The notes: generated from the sequence alone by a model not told the origin. A stretch of DNA of 64,000 nt from Corynebacterium lactis (GCF_900519355.1 NZ_ULHE01000001.1:682001-746000), one strand, 5' to 3'; counted from the stretch's first letter, positions 43,779 to 54,082 are shown. Made by a program: numbers and translations.

Positions 43779-45497
43779 CTACTTCTCGCCCGGGCCCTTC
43801 AGCTTGATGACGTCAAACTCCCCGGCCTTCAGGTGCGCGCGGAGGTCCTTCTTGTCGAACTTGTCCACCGAGGTCTTGTCGATCGCGGGCACAAACGCCC
43901 AGTACTCCGGCAGCATCCACGTCGGCAGCTTCGGGCGCAGCTGGTCGCGCAGCGCCTCGGCGGTCTCCTTCGTCGGCGGGACATCGGGGTAGAGGACCGT
44001 CACGGCCAGCGGGCGCTCGCCCCACTTGCGGTCCGGCATGCCGATCACGGCGCACTCGACGACCTGGTTGGACTCCATCACGAAGTTTTCCAGCTGTGCC
44101 GAGTAGATCCACTCGCCGCCGGAGCGGATCACGTCACGCGCGCGGTCCTGGATGGTCAGGTACCCGTCGCGGGTAATCGAGCCGACGTCGCCCGTGCGCA
44201 GCCAGCCGTCCGGCGTGAACTTCGCGGCGGCGTCGTCGACCTCGCTGCCTCGGAAGATGTGGGCAGTGCCGCCGTCGTCCTCCGCGGGCGAGTGATAGTA
44301 CCGCTCCGTCACCGTGTTTCCCCGCACCTGGAGCTCGCCCTGGTTGCGGTCGTGCAGGTCCAGGACATTGTCGTTGTCGTCGACGATGCGGAACTGCATG
44401 ATGTCGGGGAAGCGCCCCTGGCTGATGCGGTAGCGCTCGCGGGCCTCGCCGGAGGCGCCGTAGGGCGGCCGGGCCACCGTGCCGATGGGGGAGGTCTCCG
44501 TCATGCCCCAGAAGTGGATGACGTCGACGCCGTAGCGCTCCTCCCACATGCGCATCAGTGCAGGCGGGACGGGGGAGCCGCCAGAGAAGATCTCCTGCAG
44601 GCTCATGCGCTTCGGGGGATTGTTCAGGTAGTGGACCATGAGGTTGATCCACAGCGTCGGCACGCCCTGTGCCACGCGCGGCATGGAGGTCTCGATGATC
44701 TCGGCCAGGCGGGGCGCGGACAGGTCGGGGCCGGGGAAGATCAGCGAGGCGCCGCACATGAACGACGCCAGCGGCACGCCCCAGGAGAGCACGTGGTAAA
44801 TCGGCACGCAGCACAGCCACGGGTTTCCGTGCGAGATCGCGAAGGAATCCGTCGTGCGCATGTTCAGGCTGTGCAGGTACAGCGAGCGGTGGCTGTAGAT
44901 CACGCCCTTCGGCGCCCCCTCGGTGCCGGTGGAGTAGCACATGGCGGCGCCGTCGTTTTCGTCTAGCTCGGGCCAGTCGAAGTGGCTGGGCTTGCCGTCG
45001 ATCAGGTTCTCGTAGGCGTACCACCGGGTGCCGTCGGGCAGCTTCGCCGCGGTCTCCGAGAGGTCCCCGACGCCGGTGAACACCACCGCGGTGACGCCGG
45101 GGCAGCGCGGCAGAATCTTCGCCAGCAGGTCCACCATGTCGGGGTCGGCGATGATGACCTTGTCGTCCGCATGGTTGACGATGTGCACGATCTGGTCGGG
45201 CATCAACTGCTTGTTCAGGGGCTGGAAGACGGCCCCCATCGACGCCACGCCCAGGAACACCTCCAGGTGCTCGGCGCAGTTATACAGCAGCGTGCCGACG
45301 CGCTGATCGCCGTCGATGCCCAACTCGTCGCGGAGCGCGTGCGCCAGTGCGCTGGCCCGCGATGCGATCGCCGCGAACGTGGTGGTCTCGTAGCCCTCCG
45401 AGTTCCAGGAGGTCACCGGCGTGCGACCGTGGATTGTCCGGCCGTACTCGAGAATCTGGGCGACGTTGAGGTCGATATTGGGCATGGTGCTGCGCAT
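43779..45497 (-). CDS. Long-chain acyl-CoA synthetase (AMP-binding)
   Basis: A 572-residue ANL-superfamily enzyme. The AMP-binding P-loop is CYSTGTEGAPKGVIYSHRS, followed by HFWGMTETSP (A5), GWLRTGDVGSI (A7) and DRARDVIRSGGEWI (A8). The catalytic Lys region near the C-terminus is DKTSVDKFDKKDLR. It activates a medium- or long-chain acid to its CoA ester; the exact acid is not inferable. ATG 45497 (MRSTMPNID) is chosen; the frame is open to 45725 but that part has no ribosome site. Convergence: none; the dioxygenase gene follows on the same strand after 66 bases. Confidence 0.85.
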   Translation of the reverse strand: MRSTMPNIDLNVAQILEYGRTIHGRTPVTSWNSEGYETTTFAAIASRASALAHALRDELGIDGDQRVGTLLYNCAEHLEVFLGVASMGAVFQPLNKQLMPDQIVHIVNHADDKVIIADPDMVDLLAKILPRCPGVTAVVFTGVGDLSETAAKLPDGTRWYAYENLIDGKPSHFDWPELDENDGAAMCYSTGTEGAPKGVIYSHRSLYLHSLNMRTTDSFAISHGNPWLCCVPIYHVLSWGVPLASFMCGASLIFPGPDLSAPRLAEIIETSMPRVAQGVPTLWINLMVHYLNNPPKRMSLQEIFSGGSPVPPALMRMWEERYGVDVIHFWGMTETSPIGTVARPPYGASGEARERYRISQGRFPDIMQFRIVDDNDNVLDLHDRNQGELQVRGNTVTERYYHSPAEDDGGTAHIFRGSEVDDAAAKFTPDGWLRTGDVGSITRDGYLTIQDRARDVIRSGGEWIYSAQLENFVMESNQVVECAVIGMPDRKWGERPLAVTVLYPDVPPTKETAEALRDQLRPKLPTWMLPEYWAFVPAIDKTSVDKFDKKDLRAHLKAGEFDVIKLKGPGEK

Positions 45498-46007
45498 GAG
45501 TCCTAGACTACCGACTCCGCCAGTGCCATCCGCACCAATTGCCCGAGTTGGTTGCTCCGGCTGCGTCCCCTCCCGCTTGCCGACGCCACTAGCGGCCCCG
45601 GTTAATTTTCCCGGAGCAAGTGGCAAGCGCCGGTAATGTTGCAAGCCAAACGGGGGAAAGTTTATCCTTGAACTATTAGGTCGGCAGGGCCCGCGACCCA
45701 GAATGCTCCGAGCCAATGCCTTCACGTGGGCCTACACGTGGCCTAAATCCCCCATGAGCGCTCCCAATCCTCAATAAGTTCTCGGGAACTGGGGTGCGCG
45801 CACATTCCCCAAAGCACATGTGGCTCAATGCTTTCGTTGGGTCCCCATTGTTGATGTGAAGGGGTCTTCGTCGCACACGGCGCGGATGCCGTCGGCAAGC
45901 GAAAAGCTAGCCCGAAGACTTTTCCAACACCGGGTCTATGGGGGAGAGGAAAAGAAGACGCACACCCCGGGAGTGTTCCCGTAGGGGAAGTCGATGAAAG
46001 GAAATCC
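45498..46007. promoter_or_regulatory. rho: Rho leader region with two oppositely oriented 11-mers
   Basis: No gene is seen in this 510-base interval between divergent genes. It includes a candidate promoter area around TTGAACTATTAGGT (about 45668) and a long leader to rho. The 11-mer motif appears as GCTTGCCGACG at 45575-45585 and as CGTCGGCAAGC at 45890-45900, in opposite orientation. In other bacteria rho leaders are attenuated by Rho itself; whether this one is so is inference. Confidence 0.45.
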
Positions 46008-47975
46008 GTGACCGATACGGACACCACTGCCTCGGCAGGCGGCCCAGAAAATCTTGCGGCCCTCCGAATGGCAGAACTGCGCGCGATTGCATCCGGCAAG
46101 GGAATCCGCGGAATCTCCGCGATGCGCAAGCACGAGCTGATTGAGGCCATCAAGTCCGGCGGAGCTGCGGCACCCGAGGGGGCGCCGAAGAAGGCCCGCG
46201 CGAAGAAGAACGACGGCGGCGCCGAGAAGTCGGCTGACAAGGCGGCCGAAAAGGCTGCTTCCAAGGCGCCTGAGCGGTCCGAGAAGGGCAATGCCGACAA
46301 GGCATCCGACGAGTCGGACAAGTCTGGTGAGCGCGCCAACGGTGGAGAGCGTCACGACCGCGGGGAAGAGGAGCTCTCGCGCTCCCAGCAGCGCCGCAAC
46401 CGTCGCAACCGTGCTCGCCAGCGCGAGCAGGAGCAGCGCGGTGACAACGGCGGAAATGCCGGTCACGACTCGTCCGCACAGTCCGATGCAAACGGCAGCG
46501 ACTCCAAGGGCAGCGACGCCAAGGGCAGCGACAATCGGTCTGAAAACCGCAGCGACAACCGCTCGGACAACCGCGACGACGACTCTCGCGGCCGCAATAA
46601 CCGCCGCGATCGCCGTGGTCGCAACAACGACCGGAATGAGCGAGGCGACCGGGGAGATCGGGGCGATCGAAACAACGACGGCGAGGGCCGCGGGCGCCGT
46701 AACCGCCGTAACCGCCGCGACCGCCGTGGGCGCGACAACAACGGCGGCAATGGCGGAAACGGTGGCCAGGACGAGATCCGCGAGGGCGACGTCCTGCAGC
46801 CGGTAGCCGGCATCGTCGACCTGCTGGACAACAACACCGCGTTCGTGCGCACCTCCGGATACCTGCCGGGCTCGAATGACGTGCTCGTTTCCGCGCAGCT
46901 GGTGCGCAAGTACGGCCTGCGCAAGGGCGACGCCGTCGTCGGCCAGGTCCGCATGCCGCGCGAGAACGGCTCCGGCCAGGTCACTCACGGCAACGGCCGT
47001 AACCGCCGCAAGTACAACCCGCTTGTGCAGGTCGACACCATTAACGGCCTTGCTCCGGAGCAGGCGAAGCAGCGCCCGAACTTCGCGAAGCTGACCCCGC
47101 TCTACCCGAACCGCCGCCTGCGCCTCGAGACCGAGCAGAAGATCCTGACCACCCGCGTCATCGACCTGATCATGCCGATCGGCAAGGGCCAGCGCGCCCT
47201 GATCGTGTCCCCGCCGAAGGCCGGTAAGACCACGATCCTGCAGAACATCGCCAACGCCATCGCGACCAATAACCCCGAGTGCTACATGATGGTCGTGCTG
47301 GTCGACGAGCGCCCCGAGGAAGTCACGGACATGCAGCGCAGCGTCCGCGGCGAGGTCATCGCCTCGACGTTCGACCGCCCGCCGTCAGACCACACCGCGG
47401 TGGCCGAGCTCGCCATCGAGCGCGCAAAGCGCCTGGTGGAGCAGGGCCAGGACGTCGTCGTCCTGCTGGACTCGATTACCCGCCTGGGACGCGCGTACAA
47501 CAACTCCTCCCCGGCGTCGGGACGCATCCTCTCCGGTGGCGTCGACTCCAACGCGCTCTACCCGCCGAAGCGATTCCTGGGTGCCGCGCGCAACATTGAG
47601 GAGGGCGGCAGCCTGACCATTATCGCCACCGCGATGGTGGAGACCGGCTCCGCCGGCGACACGGTGATCTTCGAGGAGTTCAAGGGCACGGGCAACGCGG
47701 AGCTGAAGCTCGACCGCAAGATCTCCGAGCGCCGGGTCTTCCCGGCAGTCGACGTCAACCCGTCGGGCACCCGCAAGGACGAGCTGCTGCTCGCCCCCGA
47801 CGAGGCCCGCGTCATGCACAAGCTGCGCCGAATCCTCTCCGCCCTGGAATCCCAGGCCGCCATTGACCTGCTGATCAAGCAGCTGAAGAAGACCCGCAAC
47901 AACCAGGAGTTCCTGATGCAGGTCGCCTCCTCGGCTCCGATGGCTGCCGACGTCGATGTGGACGACATGCTCTAG
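46008..47975 (+). CDS. rho: Transcription termination factor Rho
   Basis: A 655-residue Rho. GTG 46008 follows GAAAGGA. Residues about 15-48 are the N-terminal helical domain (LAALRMAELRAIASGKGIRG). A disordered insert of roughly 200 residues rich in Arg, Asn, Asp and Gly follows (RRNRRNRARQ, RDDDSRGRNN, RGDRGDRGDRNN), longer than E. coli Rho and as found in actinobacterial Rho. The RNA-binding cold-shock-like domain starts near REGDVLQPVAGIVDLLDN. The P-loop is SPPKAGKTTIL (near 402), with DERPEEVTDM and LLDSITRLGRAYN beyond. It ends untranslated or Rho-dependent transcripts. Confidence 0.95.
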   Translation: MTDTDTTASAGGPENLAALRMAELRAIASGKGIRGISAMRKHELIEAIKSGGAAAPEGAPKKARAKKNDGGAEKSADKAAEKAASKAPERSEKGNADKASDESDKSGERANGGERHDRGEEELSRSQQRRNRRNRARQREQEQRGDNGGNAGHDSSAQSDANGSDSKGSDAKGSDNRSENRSDNRSDNRDDDSRGRNNRRDRRGRNNDRNERGDRGDRGDRNNDGEGRGRRNRRNRRDRRGRDNNGGNGGNGGQDEIREGDVLQPVAGIVDLLDNNTAFVRTSGYLPGSNDVLVSAQLVRKYGLRKGDAVVGQVRMPRENGSGQVTHGNGRNRRKYNPLVQVDTINGLAPEQAKQRPNFAKLTPLYPNRRLRLETEQKILTTRVIDLIMPIGKGQRALIVSPPKAGKTTILQNIANAIATNNPECYMMVVLVDERPEEVTDMQRSVRGEVIASTFDRPPSDHTAVAELAIERAKRLVEQGQDVVVLLDSITRLGRAYNNSSPASGRILSGGVDSNALYPPKRFLGAARNIEEGGSLTIIATAMVETGSAGDTVIFEEFKGTGNAELKLDRKISERRVFPAVDVNPSGTRKDELLLAPDEARVMHKLRRILSALESQAAIDLLIKQLKKTRNNQEFLMQVASSAPMAADVDVDDML

Positions 47976-48085
47976 CTGGGGTTAGCCGAGCTAGATCACC
48001 GCGCCCTCGTGCCCCGGGCCACGGTTCCCGGGCCGCGGCGCACACATGTCAATCCACATCAACTCCCTAGAAGAAGGTATTCACC

Positions 48086-49159
48086 ATGGCTAACCAGGTT
48101 TCCGCAGTCGACGACATCCTCTCCGAGTACCTCGGCCTGGAGGCGCAGCTCGCCGACCCCGAGCTGCACAACGACCCGAAGCAGGCCCGCAAGGTGGGCA
48201 AGCGCTTCAACGAGCTGCAGCCGGTCATCCAGACCCACGCGAAGCTGACCCAGGTCCAGGAGGACCTGGAGGCGGCCCGCGAGATGGCGCACGAGGACTC
48301 CGAGTTCGCGGCCGAGGCCGACCGCCTGGCCGTCGAGGCCGAGGAACTCGAGGAGAAGCTCGCCGACCTGCTGGCCCCGCGCGACCCCCACGACGGCGAC
48401 GATATCGTCATGGAGATCAAGTCCGGCGCCGGCGGCGAGGAAGCTGCCTTGTTCGCGGGCGAACTGGCGCGCATGTACCAGCGCTACGCGGAGAAGAACG
48501 GCTTCACCACCGAGATCCTCGGCCTGTCCGAGTCCGACCTGGGCGGCGTGAAGGACATGACCATGTCCATCCGCGCGAAGAACCCGTCCCGCGACGGCGC
48601 CTGGAGCGTGTTCAAGTTTGAAGGTGGCGTCCACCGCGTGCAGCGCGTGCCCGTCACCGAGTCCCAGGGGCGCATCCAGACCTCGGCCGCCGCGGTCCTC
48701 GTCTACCCGGAGCCCGACGAGGTCGAGGACGTGCAGATCGACGACAAGGACCTGCGCATCGACGTCTACCGTTCCTCGGGTAAGGGCGGCCAGGGCGTTA
48801 ACACGACCGACTCGGCCGTGCGCATTACCCACCTTCCGACCGGCCTCGTCGTGACCTGTCAGAAGGAGCGCTCCCAGATCCAGAACAAGGCCCGCGCCAT
48901 GCAGGTGTTGGCCGCGCGACTGCAGGTCATGCGCGAAGAGGAGGCCGCCGAGGCAGCCTCTGACCAGCGCAAGTCCCAGGTGCGCAACATGGACCGCTCC
49001 GAGCGCATCCGCACCTACAACTTCCCGGAGAACCGCGTCTCCGACCACCGCATCGGTTACAAGGCCCACAACCTCGATGCGGTCCTCGGCGGCGACATGG
49101 AGGACCTGCTCAAGGCCCTCCACGACGCGGAGCGCGCCGAGCGCCTTGAAGCCGAATAA
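48086..49159 (+). CDS. prfA: Peptide chain release factor 1
   Basis: A 357-residue class I release factor. Coiled N-terminal region (residues 1-100), the codon-recognition region around [18 protein letters not shown] and the catalytic GGQ in [22 protein letters not shown]1 reads UAA and UAG stops, which is relevant to the amber codon in the pseudoprotease. ATG 48086 follows AGAAGG. prmC, which methylates the GGQ glutamine, begins inside its 3' end. It sits 110 bases after rho with no rpmE between them. Confidence 0.96.
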   Translation: MANQVSAVDDILSEYLGLEAQLADPELHNDPKQARKVGKRFNELQPVIQTHAKLTQVQEDLEAAREMAHEDSEFAAEADRLAVEAEELEEKLADLLAPRDPHDGDDIVMEIKSGAGGEEAALFAGELARMYQRYAEKNGFTTEILGLSESDLGGVKDMTMSIRAKNPSRDGAWSVFKFEGGVHRVQRVPVTESQGRIQTSAAAVLVYPEPDEVEDVQIDDKDLRIDVYRSSGKGGQGVNTTDSAVRITHLPTGLVVTCQKERSQIQNKARAMQVLAARLQVMREEEAAEAASDQRKSQVRNMDRSERIRTYNFPENRVSDHRIGYKAHNLDAVLGGDMEDLLKALHDAERAERLEAE

Positions 49160-50105
49160 TCCCTCCGGCACCGAGCAGAGCTCGCCAGGCATCCCGGACT
49201 CCGTCCGCGGCCTCGGCGAGCTGCTGCGCTATGTCCGCACCTCGCTTTCCGACGCCGGCATAGCCTCCCCGGAGGCCGACGCCCGCGCCATCTTCGGCGC
49301 CGCGACCTCCATGGGGCCTGTCGACGTCATCTTCCGCGGCGACCAGGAGTACTCGGACGAGGCGGGTCGCACGCGCCTGTCGGAGATGCTGCGACGCCGG
49401 CTGGGCCGGGAGCCGCTGCAGCACATCCTCGGTACAGCGCCAATGTTGGGCCTCGAGCTCGCCGTCGGCCCGGGGGTCTTCGTGCCCCGCCCGGAGACGG
49501 AGCTGCTCGCACAGTGGGCCATTGACGAAGCTCGCAAACTCGTTGAGGGCGGCGTCGGCAAGCCAAGGATTGTGGATCTGTGCACCGGCTCTGGCGCGCT
49601 GGCCCTGGCGATCGCGGACGCGGTGCCGGAGTCGGAGATTCTGGCAGTGGAGCTCTCGGAGGAGGCCCTGGTCTGGACCCGCACAAACCTCGTGGATTGT
49701 CAGGCGCGGTGGGGCGGCGAATGGGTCAGCCTCGTGCACGGCGACGTCACGGACCTCGCCGCACTGCGTGCCGACGAAGCACTCGCGACCTGGTGGGGAA
49801 GGACTGACATCGTCGTGTCCAACCCTCCCTACGTGCCGGATGACGCCGAGGTGAGCGCCGAGGTACTGGCCGATCCGCACACGGCCGTCTTTGGTGGCTC
49901 CGATGGGCTCGATGTCATACGACCTATGATGAACGTAGTCGACGGCCTTCTCCGCGATGGCGGAGTTGTCGGCATAGAGCACGACGACTCCTCCGGGGCG
50001 GATATGGCCCGACTACTCGGCGCAGACTGGAACTACAACGCAGTGGCAGTGCAACCCGATTTGGCGGGCCGAGATCGCTTTACCGTCGGCGTCAAGCCGA
50101 GATAA
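49146..50105 (+). CDS. prmC: Release-factor glutamine methyltransferase
   Basis: PrmC methylates the Gln of the GGQ motif in release factors. The SAM-binding motif is [21 protein letters not shown] and the glutamine-binding motif is [19 protein letters not shown] 49146 overlaps the prfA stop by 14 bases and would give 319 residues; a frame open further upstream inside prfA is not expected to be translated. The N-terminal helical domain ([22 protein letters not shown]) is standard. The end (50105) is 85 bases before tsaC. Confidence 0.9.
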   Translation: MKPNNPSGTEQSSPGIPDSVRGLGELLRYVRTSLSDAGIASPEADARAIFGAATSMGPVDVIFRGDQEYSDEAGRTRLSEMLRRRLGREPLQHILGTAPMLGLELAVGPGVFVPRPETELLAQWAIDEARKLVEGGVGKPRIVDLCTGSGALALAIADAVPESEILAVELSEEALVWTRTNLVDCQARWGGEWVSLVHGDVTDLAALRADEALATWWGRTDIVVSNPPYVPDDAEVSAEVLADPHTAVFGGSDGLDVIRPMMNVVDGLLRDGGVVGIEHDDSSGADMARLLGADWNYNAVAVQPDLAGRDRFTVGVKPR

Positions 50106-50190
50106 AACGCCCGACACCCCAGATGAAAATTTGAAGATGAGCGATCAGGCTCACTAGAACGACAGAGTTAATCAGGAGCGTAAACGCGAA

Positions 50191-50847
50191 ATGAGCAGGA
50201 TTATGGACTGCAGCACGGACGAAAATCGGGAGCGGGCGATCGCAGCCGCGGTCGACGCAGTCAAAGCCGGACGTCTCATTGTCATGCCGACCGATACCGT
50301 CTACGGAATCGGGTGCGATGCCTTCGACAACCAGGCGGTGGCCTCCCTGCTGCGGGCTAAGCACCGTGGCCCGGACATGCCGGTGCCGGTGCTCGTTGGC
50401 TCGTGGACGACTATTGAGGGGCTCGTCCGGGAGCACCCGCCGGCTGCTCGCGCGCTCGTCGAGGCGTTCTGGCCGGGCGGGCTGTCCATCGTGGTCAATC
50501 AGGCACCGAGCCTGCCGTGGAACCTGGGCGACACCGCCGGCACCGTGATGCTGCGCATGCCCCTGCACCCAATCGCCATCGAGATTTTGCGCCGGACCGG
50601 CCCGATGGCGGTGTCCAGCGCCAACATCTCCGGCCAGCCACCGGCTCTGAACGCCGTGCGCGCGAAGCAGATGCTCGGTGGGGAAGCGGCGGTCTACGTC
50701 GACGGCGGGGAGGCCACCATTGGCACTCCGTCGACTATCATCGACCTGTCGACCCCGACCCCGCGCGTGCTCCGTGAAGGCGCGGTCTCCATCGAGGCCA
50801 TCGCCGAGGTGCTGGAAACGACGCCGGAGCGCCTCCGAGGACAGTAG
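50191..50847 (+). CDS. tsaC: L-threonylcarbamoyladenylate synthase
   Basis: A 218-residue YrdC/Sua5 domain enzyme that makes threonylcarbamoyl-AMP for the t6A37 modification of ANN-decoding tRNAs. The signature is GRLIVMPTDTVYGIGCDAFD, followed by WPGGLSIVV, VMLRMPLHPIAIEIL and MAVSSANISGQPP. It has only the YrdC domain, not the longer Sua5 C-terminal extension. ATG 50191 follows AGGAGCGTAAACGCGAA. It is 7 bases upstream of wecA. Confidence 0.93.
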   Translation: MSRIMDCSTDENRERAIAAAVDAVKAGRLIVMPTDTVYGIGCDAFDNQAVASLLRAKHRGPDMPVPVLVGSWTTIEGLVREHPPAARALVEAFWPGGLSIVVNQAPSLPWNLGDTAGTVMLRMPLHPIAIEILRRTGPMAVSSANISGQPPALNAVRAKQMLGGEAAVYVDGGEATIGTPSTIIDLSTPTPRVLREGAVSIEAIAEVLETTPERLRGQ

Positions 50848-50854
50848 CGAGCAA

Positions 50855-52051
50855 GTGACGTCGGTAAGCATTTTGGCAGCGCAAACGGGTGGGGCAGGTG
50901 TGCCCATCCGGGAGCTCGCCATGCTCGTACTCGTGTCGGCGGCAGTGAGCTACCTGCTGACCGGCGTGGTGCGCTACGTCCTGATTAGGTCGGGTTGGCT
51001 CGATCAGCCGAGGTCGCGTGACGTTCACGATATCCCGAAACCCCGCCTCGGCGGCGTGGCGATGTTCACGGGAGTCCTTGCGGCGGTGGCCTTGGCTTCA
51101 ATCCTTCCCGCACTCAACCGAGGCTTTCCGCCGATGACGCCCGATATGAGAGCGATCGTGGTCGCGGGCCTCGTCCTGTTGCTGGTGGGCATTGCGGATG
51201 ATCTTTTCGATTTGGACGCAATTACGAAGCTCGTGGGCCAGATCGCAGCGGCGTTGATTATGTCGTTCATGGGCGTCAGCTGGTACTTGCTCTACATTCC
51301 GTTCGGGGCCGGGAGCACGCTCATTCTCGACCCAATCATGTCCACAGTCTTGACCGTGATCTTCACGGTCGCCCTCATCAATGCCTTCAACTTCGTCGAC
51401 GGCATCGATGGCTTGGCGTCGGGCCTCGGAATGATTGCCGCGGGGTCCATTCTCATTTACTCGATGGTCATGCTCCACGACCAGGGCGGAACTGTGTCCG
51501 CTTATCCGCCAGCAATGATTTCGGCGTGCCTCTTCGGGGCCTGCCTCGGATTTCTCCCGCACAACTTCGAGCCCGCCCGTATCTTCATGGGGGACTCGGG
51601 TGCGATGATGATCGGCCTTCTGCTGGCGGGAGCCTCCGTCTCCGCATCGGGGCGAATCGCGCCATCGATGTATGGAGCTGCTGACGTCCTGGCCCTGATG
51701 TCGCCGATTCTCGTCGTTGTGGCGGCCATCAGCGTCCCGATGCTGGATCTTCTCTTGGCCGTCGTACGCCGGGTGGGGCAGGGGAAGTCGCCTTTTTCCC
51801 CGGACAAGATGCACCTGCATCACCGCTTGCTCTCTATGGGGCACAGCCACCGCCGTGTGGTGCTGGTCCTCTACCTGTGGGTCTCGGTCATCGCCTACGC
51901 CGCAGTCGCGACGACGATTTTTCCCGTCGCCTTCGTCGCAATTTCGTCAGGGGTGCTTCTCATTTTCGCGGTCGTCTTTACCGCGAGTAGGAGCAGCAAG
52001 GCGCCCGATGGATCCACAGCCCGCAGGAAAAGGTACAATCTTCGACCGTGA
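50855..52051 (+). CDS. wecA: Undecaprenyl-phosphate GlcNAc-1-phosphate transferase (WecA/TagO type)
   Basis: A 398-residue polytopic MraY-family enzyme. Motifs are DVHDIPKPRLGG, GIADDLFDLD (the Asp-Asp pair), NAFNFVDGIDGLASG, ARIFMGDSGAMMIG and DKMHLHHRLLSMGH. In Mycobacteriales this protein transfers GlcNAc-1-P to decaprenyl phosphate, the first step of the arabinogalactan linker. GTG 50855 lies 8 bases after the tsaC stop; a longer frame that reads into tsaC is not supported. The next gene overlaps its 3' end by 4 bases (GTGA). Confidence 0.92.
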   Translation: MTSVSILAAQTGGAGVPIRELAMLVLVSAAVSYLLTGVVRYVLIRSGWLDQPRSRDVHDIPKPRLGGVAMFTGVLAAVALASILPALNRGFPPMTPDMRAIVVAGLVLLLVGIADDLFDLDAITKLVGQIAAALIMSFMGVSWYLLYIPFGAGSTLILDPIMSTVLTVIFTVALINAFNFVDGIDGLASGLGMIAAGSILIYSMVMLHDQGGTVSAYPPAMISACLFGACLGFLPHNFEPARIFMGDSGAMMIGLLLAGASVSASGRIAPSMYGAADVLALMSPILVVVAAISVPMLDLLLAVVRRVGQGKSPFSPDKMHLHHRLLSMGHSHRRVVLVLYLWVSVIAYAAVATTIFPVAFVAISSGVLLIFAVVFTASRSSKAPDGSTARRKRYNLRP

Positions 52052-52503
52052 CTGAGAATAATTCGCCGTCTGGGGCAACTCCCACATCGAAGTACGACGA
52101 TTCGCGTCGGCCTCTGCTCGCCGCAGCCCGCGCGGGCGCTATCGGGCTGGTTATCGTAACTGTTTTGTCGCTGCTCGTTTGGGGCGGTAAGAACGGCATG
52201 CCCGGAGTGTGGGGAGTCGTCCTGGGTGCGGCTATCGGCGGAAGCTTCGTGCTGCTCACCGTCGCAGGTGTTCTCTTCACGGCAAAGACCTCGCCGTCGA
52301 CGACGCTCGCCGTCGTGCTTGGGGGATGGCTGCTCAAGATCGTCGTTTTGATTGCGGTACTGCTCATCATTAGAAATCTTGAGTTTTATGACCATCTGAC
52401 CTTCTTTATTACTGTTGTGCTCGCGCTGGTGGTAACGCTGGGGGCGGAAGTGTGGGGAATGTCGCAATCAAACCTCACATACGTCCAGCCGACAGACGAC
52501 TAA
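52048..52503 (+). CDS. atpI: AtpI-like membrane protein
   Basis: A 151-residue protein with four hydrophobic segments, matching the small gene that precedes atpB in mycobacteria (the Rv1303 position) and AtpI in other bacteria. Hydrophobic runs start near residues 28, 54, 84 and 109. AtpI proteins help assemble the c-ring or Mg2+ handling in some species; function here is by position. GTG 52048 overlaps wecA. A terminator at 52586-52623 separates it from atpB. Confidence 0.75.
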   Translation: MTENNSPSGATPTSKYDDSRRPLLAAARAGAIGLVIVTVLSLLVWGGKNGMPGVWGVVLGAAIGGSFVLLTVAGVLFTAKTSPSTTLAVVLGGWLLKIVVLIAVLLIIRNLEFYDHLTFFITVVLALVVTLGAEVWGMSQSNLTYVQPTDD

Positions 52504-52585
52504 TTCCGGGACTGACCTGCAAATTAGCGATAGAAAGTGCAGGTGAGACGTGTCAACTGCGCTTAGGCTGGGCAAATGACACGAC

Positions 52586-52623
52586 AGAGGCCGAAACCCA
52601 CATGGGGACTCGGTCTCTTTTTG
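52586..52623 (+). terminator. Terminator between atpI and atpB
   Basis: AGAGGCCGA (52586-52594) pairs with TCGGTCTCT (one G-T) around an inner CCCACATGGG hairpin, followed by TTTTTGGTTTT. It implies a separate promoter for the atpBEFHAGDC genes. Confidence 0.75.
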
Positions 52624-52889
52624 GTTTTCGGGGTAAGAAATGCGGGGGTGTGCCGGGTGGGTAAAAAAGTGGTGGAACTGTTATCCTGAGCAATGGGTAA
52701 GACGGCCTGTTGGTAGCTGAACATATCTTTGTGCTCATTGCTGCAGGTAACGGTCCCCGTGAGCGCCGTGATGATGAGCGAATGGAATCCGCGGCGCGAC
52801 ACGTTAAATGACGTCCTTCGCACCGCTTGACAATTGTTCTAGCGGCCCAATCACGGGAGAGAACGCTGAGCGTTACAACACTTGCCGAG
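52624..52889 (+). promoter_or_regulatory. atpB leader
   Basis: The spacer of 266 bases from the terminator to the ATG must hold the atp operon promoter. TTGACA at 52827-52832 resembles a -35 element, but no convincing -10 follows at 17 bases. No gene seen. Confidence 0.35.
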
Positions 52890-53702
52890 ATGAAGGGTGA
52901 GTTCCACTCACCCAACTTGCAGGAAGAGTATTTCCCGGGTGAGCTGCACGGCTTCCTGTTCGGTGGTTCCGGTACCGGTCCTCTTTTCGATGGCACCTGG
53001 TACGCAATGGACCGCCTGATGGTTGTTCGTCTGCTGATGGCCGTGATCGTCGCCGTGTTCTTCGTCGTCGCTATGCGTCGCCCGAAGCTCGTGCCGACTG
53101 GTCTTCAGAACGTTGCGGAGTTGATGCTGGACTTCGTCCGCATCCACATCGCGGAGGAGATTCTTGGAAAGAAGGAGGGGCGTCGTTTCCTTCCGGTTCT
53201 CGCCACCATCTTCTTCCTTGTTATCTCGATGAATGTTGCGGCCATTATCCCTGGCCTGAACATTTCGCCGAATGCTCGAATCGGCATGCCGCTGGTTCTG
53301 GCCCTGTTCGCATACATTGCCTTCATTTACGCGGGCTCGAAGAAGATGGGCTTCTTCAAGTTCCTGAAGTCGGCAGTGGTTATTCCGAACCTGCCTCCGG
53401 TGCTCCACCTCATCGTGGTGCCCATCGAGATTTTCTCCAACTTCGTTCTCCGCCCAGTTACGCTGACCATCCGTCTGATGGCCAACATGCTGGCCGGCCA
53501 CATGGTTCTAGTTCTTCTGTTCGGTGCCACGAACTTCTTCTTCTGGCAGCTGAATGGTTGGACCGCCCTCTCCGGGCTGACCCTTGTTGCTGCGGTTGCG
53601 TTCACGCTGTTCGAGATGCTGGTGATCTTCCTGCAGGCGTACATTTTCGCCCTGCTGAGCGCCGTGTACATCGAGCTGTCGCTGCACGCAGACGAGCACT
53701 AG
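52890..53702 (+). CDS. atpB: F1Fo-ATP synthase subunit a
   Basis: A 270-residue polytopic protein that forms the proton half-channels against the c-ring. Landmarks are LNISPNARIGMPLVLALF and, with the essential Arg, FVLRPVTLTIRLMANMLAGHMVLVLL. Start is uncertain: ATG 52890 (MKGEFHSPNLQEEYF) has a weak ribosome site; a CTG at 52866 has GGGAGAG at ideal spacing and would add 8 residues; the longest frame starts at TTG 52827. Subunit c follows 134 bases later. Confidence 0.93.
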   Translation: MKGEFHSPNLQEEYFPGELHGFLFGGSGTGPLFDGTWYAMDRLMVVRLLMAVIVAVFFVVAMRRPKLVPTGLQNVAELMLDFVRIHIAEEILGKKEGRRFLPVLATIFFLVISMNVAAIIPGLNISPNARIGMPLVLALFAYIAFIYAGSKKMGFFKFLKSAVVIPNLPPVLHLIVVPIEIFSNFVLRPVTLTIRLMANMLAGHMVLVLLFGATNFFFWQLNGWTALSGLTLVAAVAFTLFEMLVIFLQAYIFALLSAVYIELSLHADEH

Positions 53703-53782
53703 CCCATATCTGAGGCCGCACATTCGGCAAAAGGCCTCGCCAACTAAATAGCAAGACCCACTTGACCCACAACCCCGGGTAA

Positions 53783-54082
<300 letters not shown>

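Noticed and set aside
45498..45725. N-terminal extension of the acyl-CoA synthetase
   Set aside because: Open but without a ribosome site; the family start fits ATG 45497.
46380..46790. Low-complexity repeats in rho as a possible mobile repeat
   Set aside because: In frame with rho and typical of actinobacterial Rho inserts.
52827..52889. TTG 52827 as the atpB start
   Set aside because: TTGACA there looks more like a promoter element, and no ribosome site precedes it; ATG 52890 or CTG 52866 are better.
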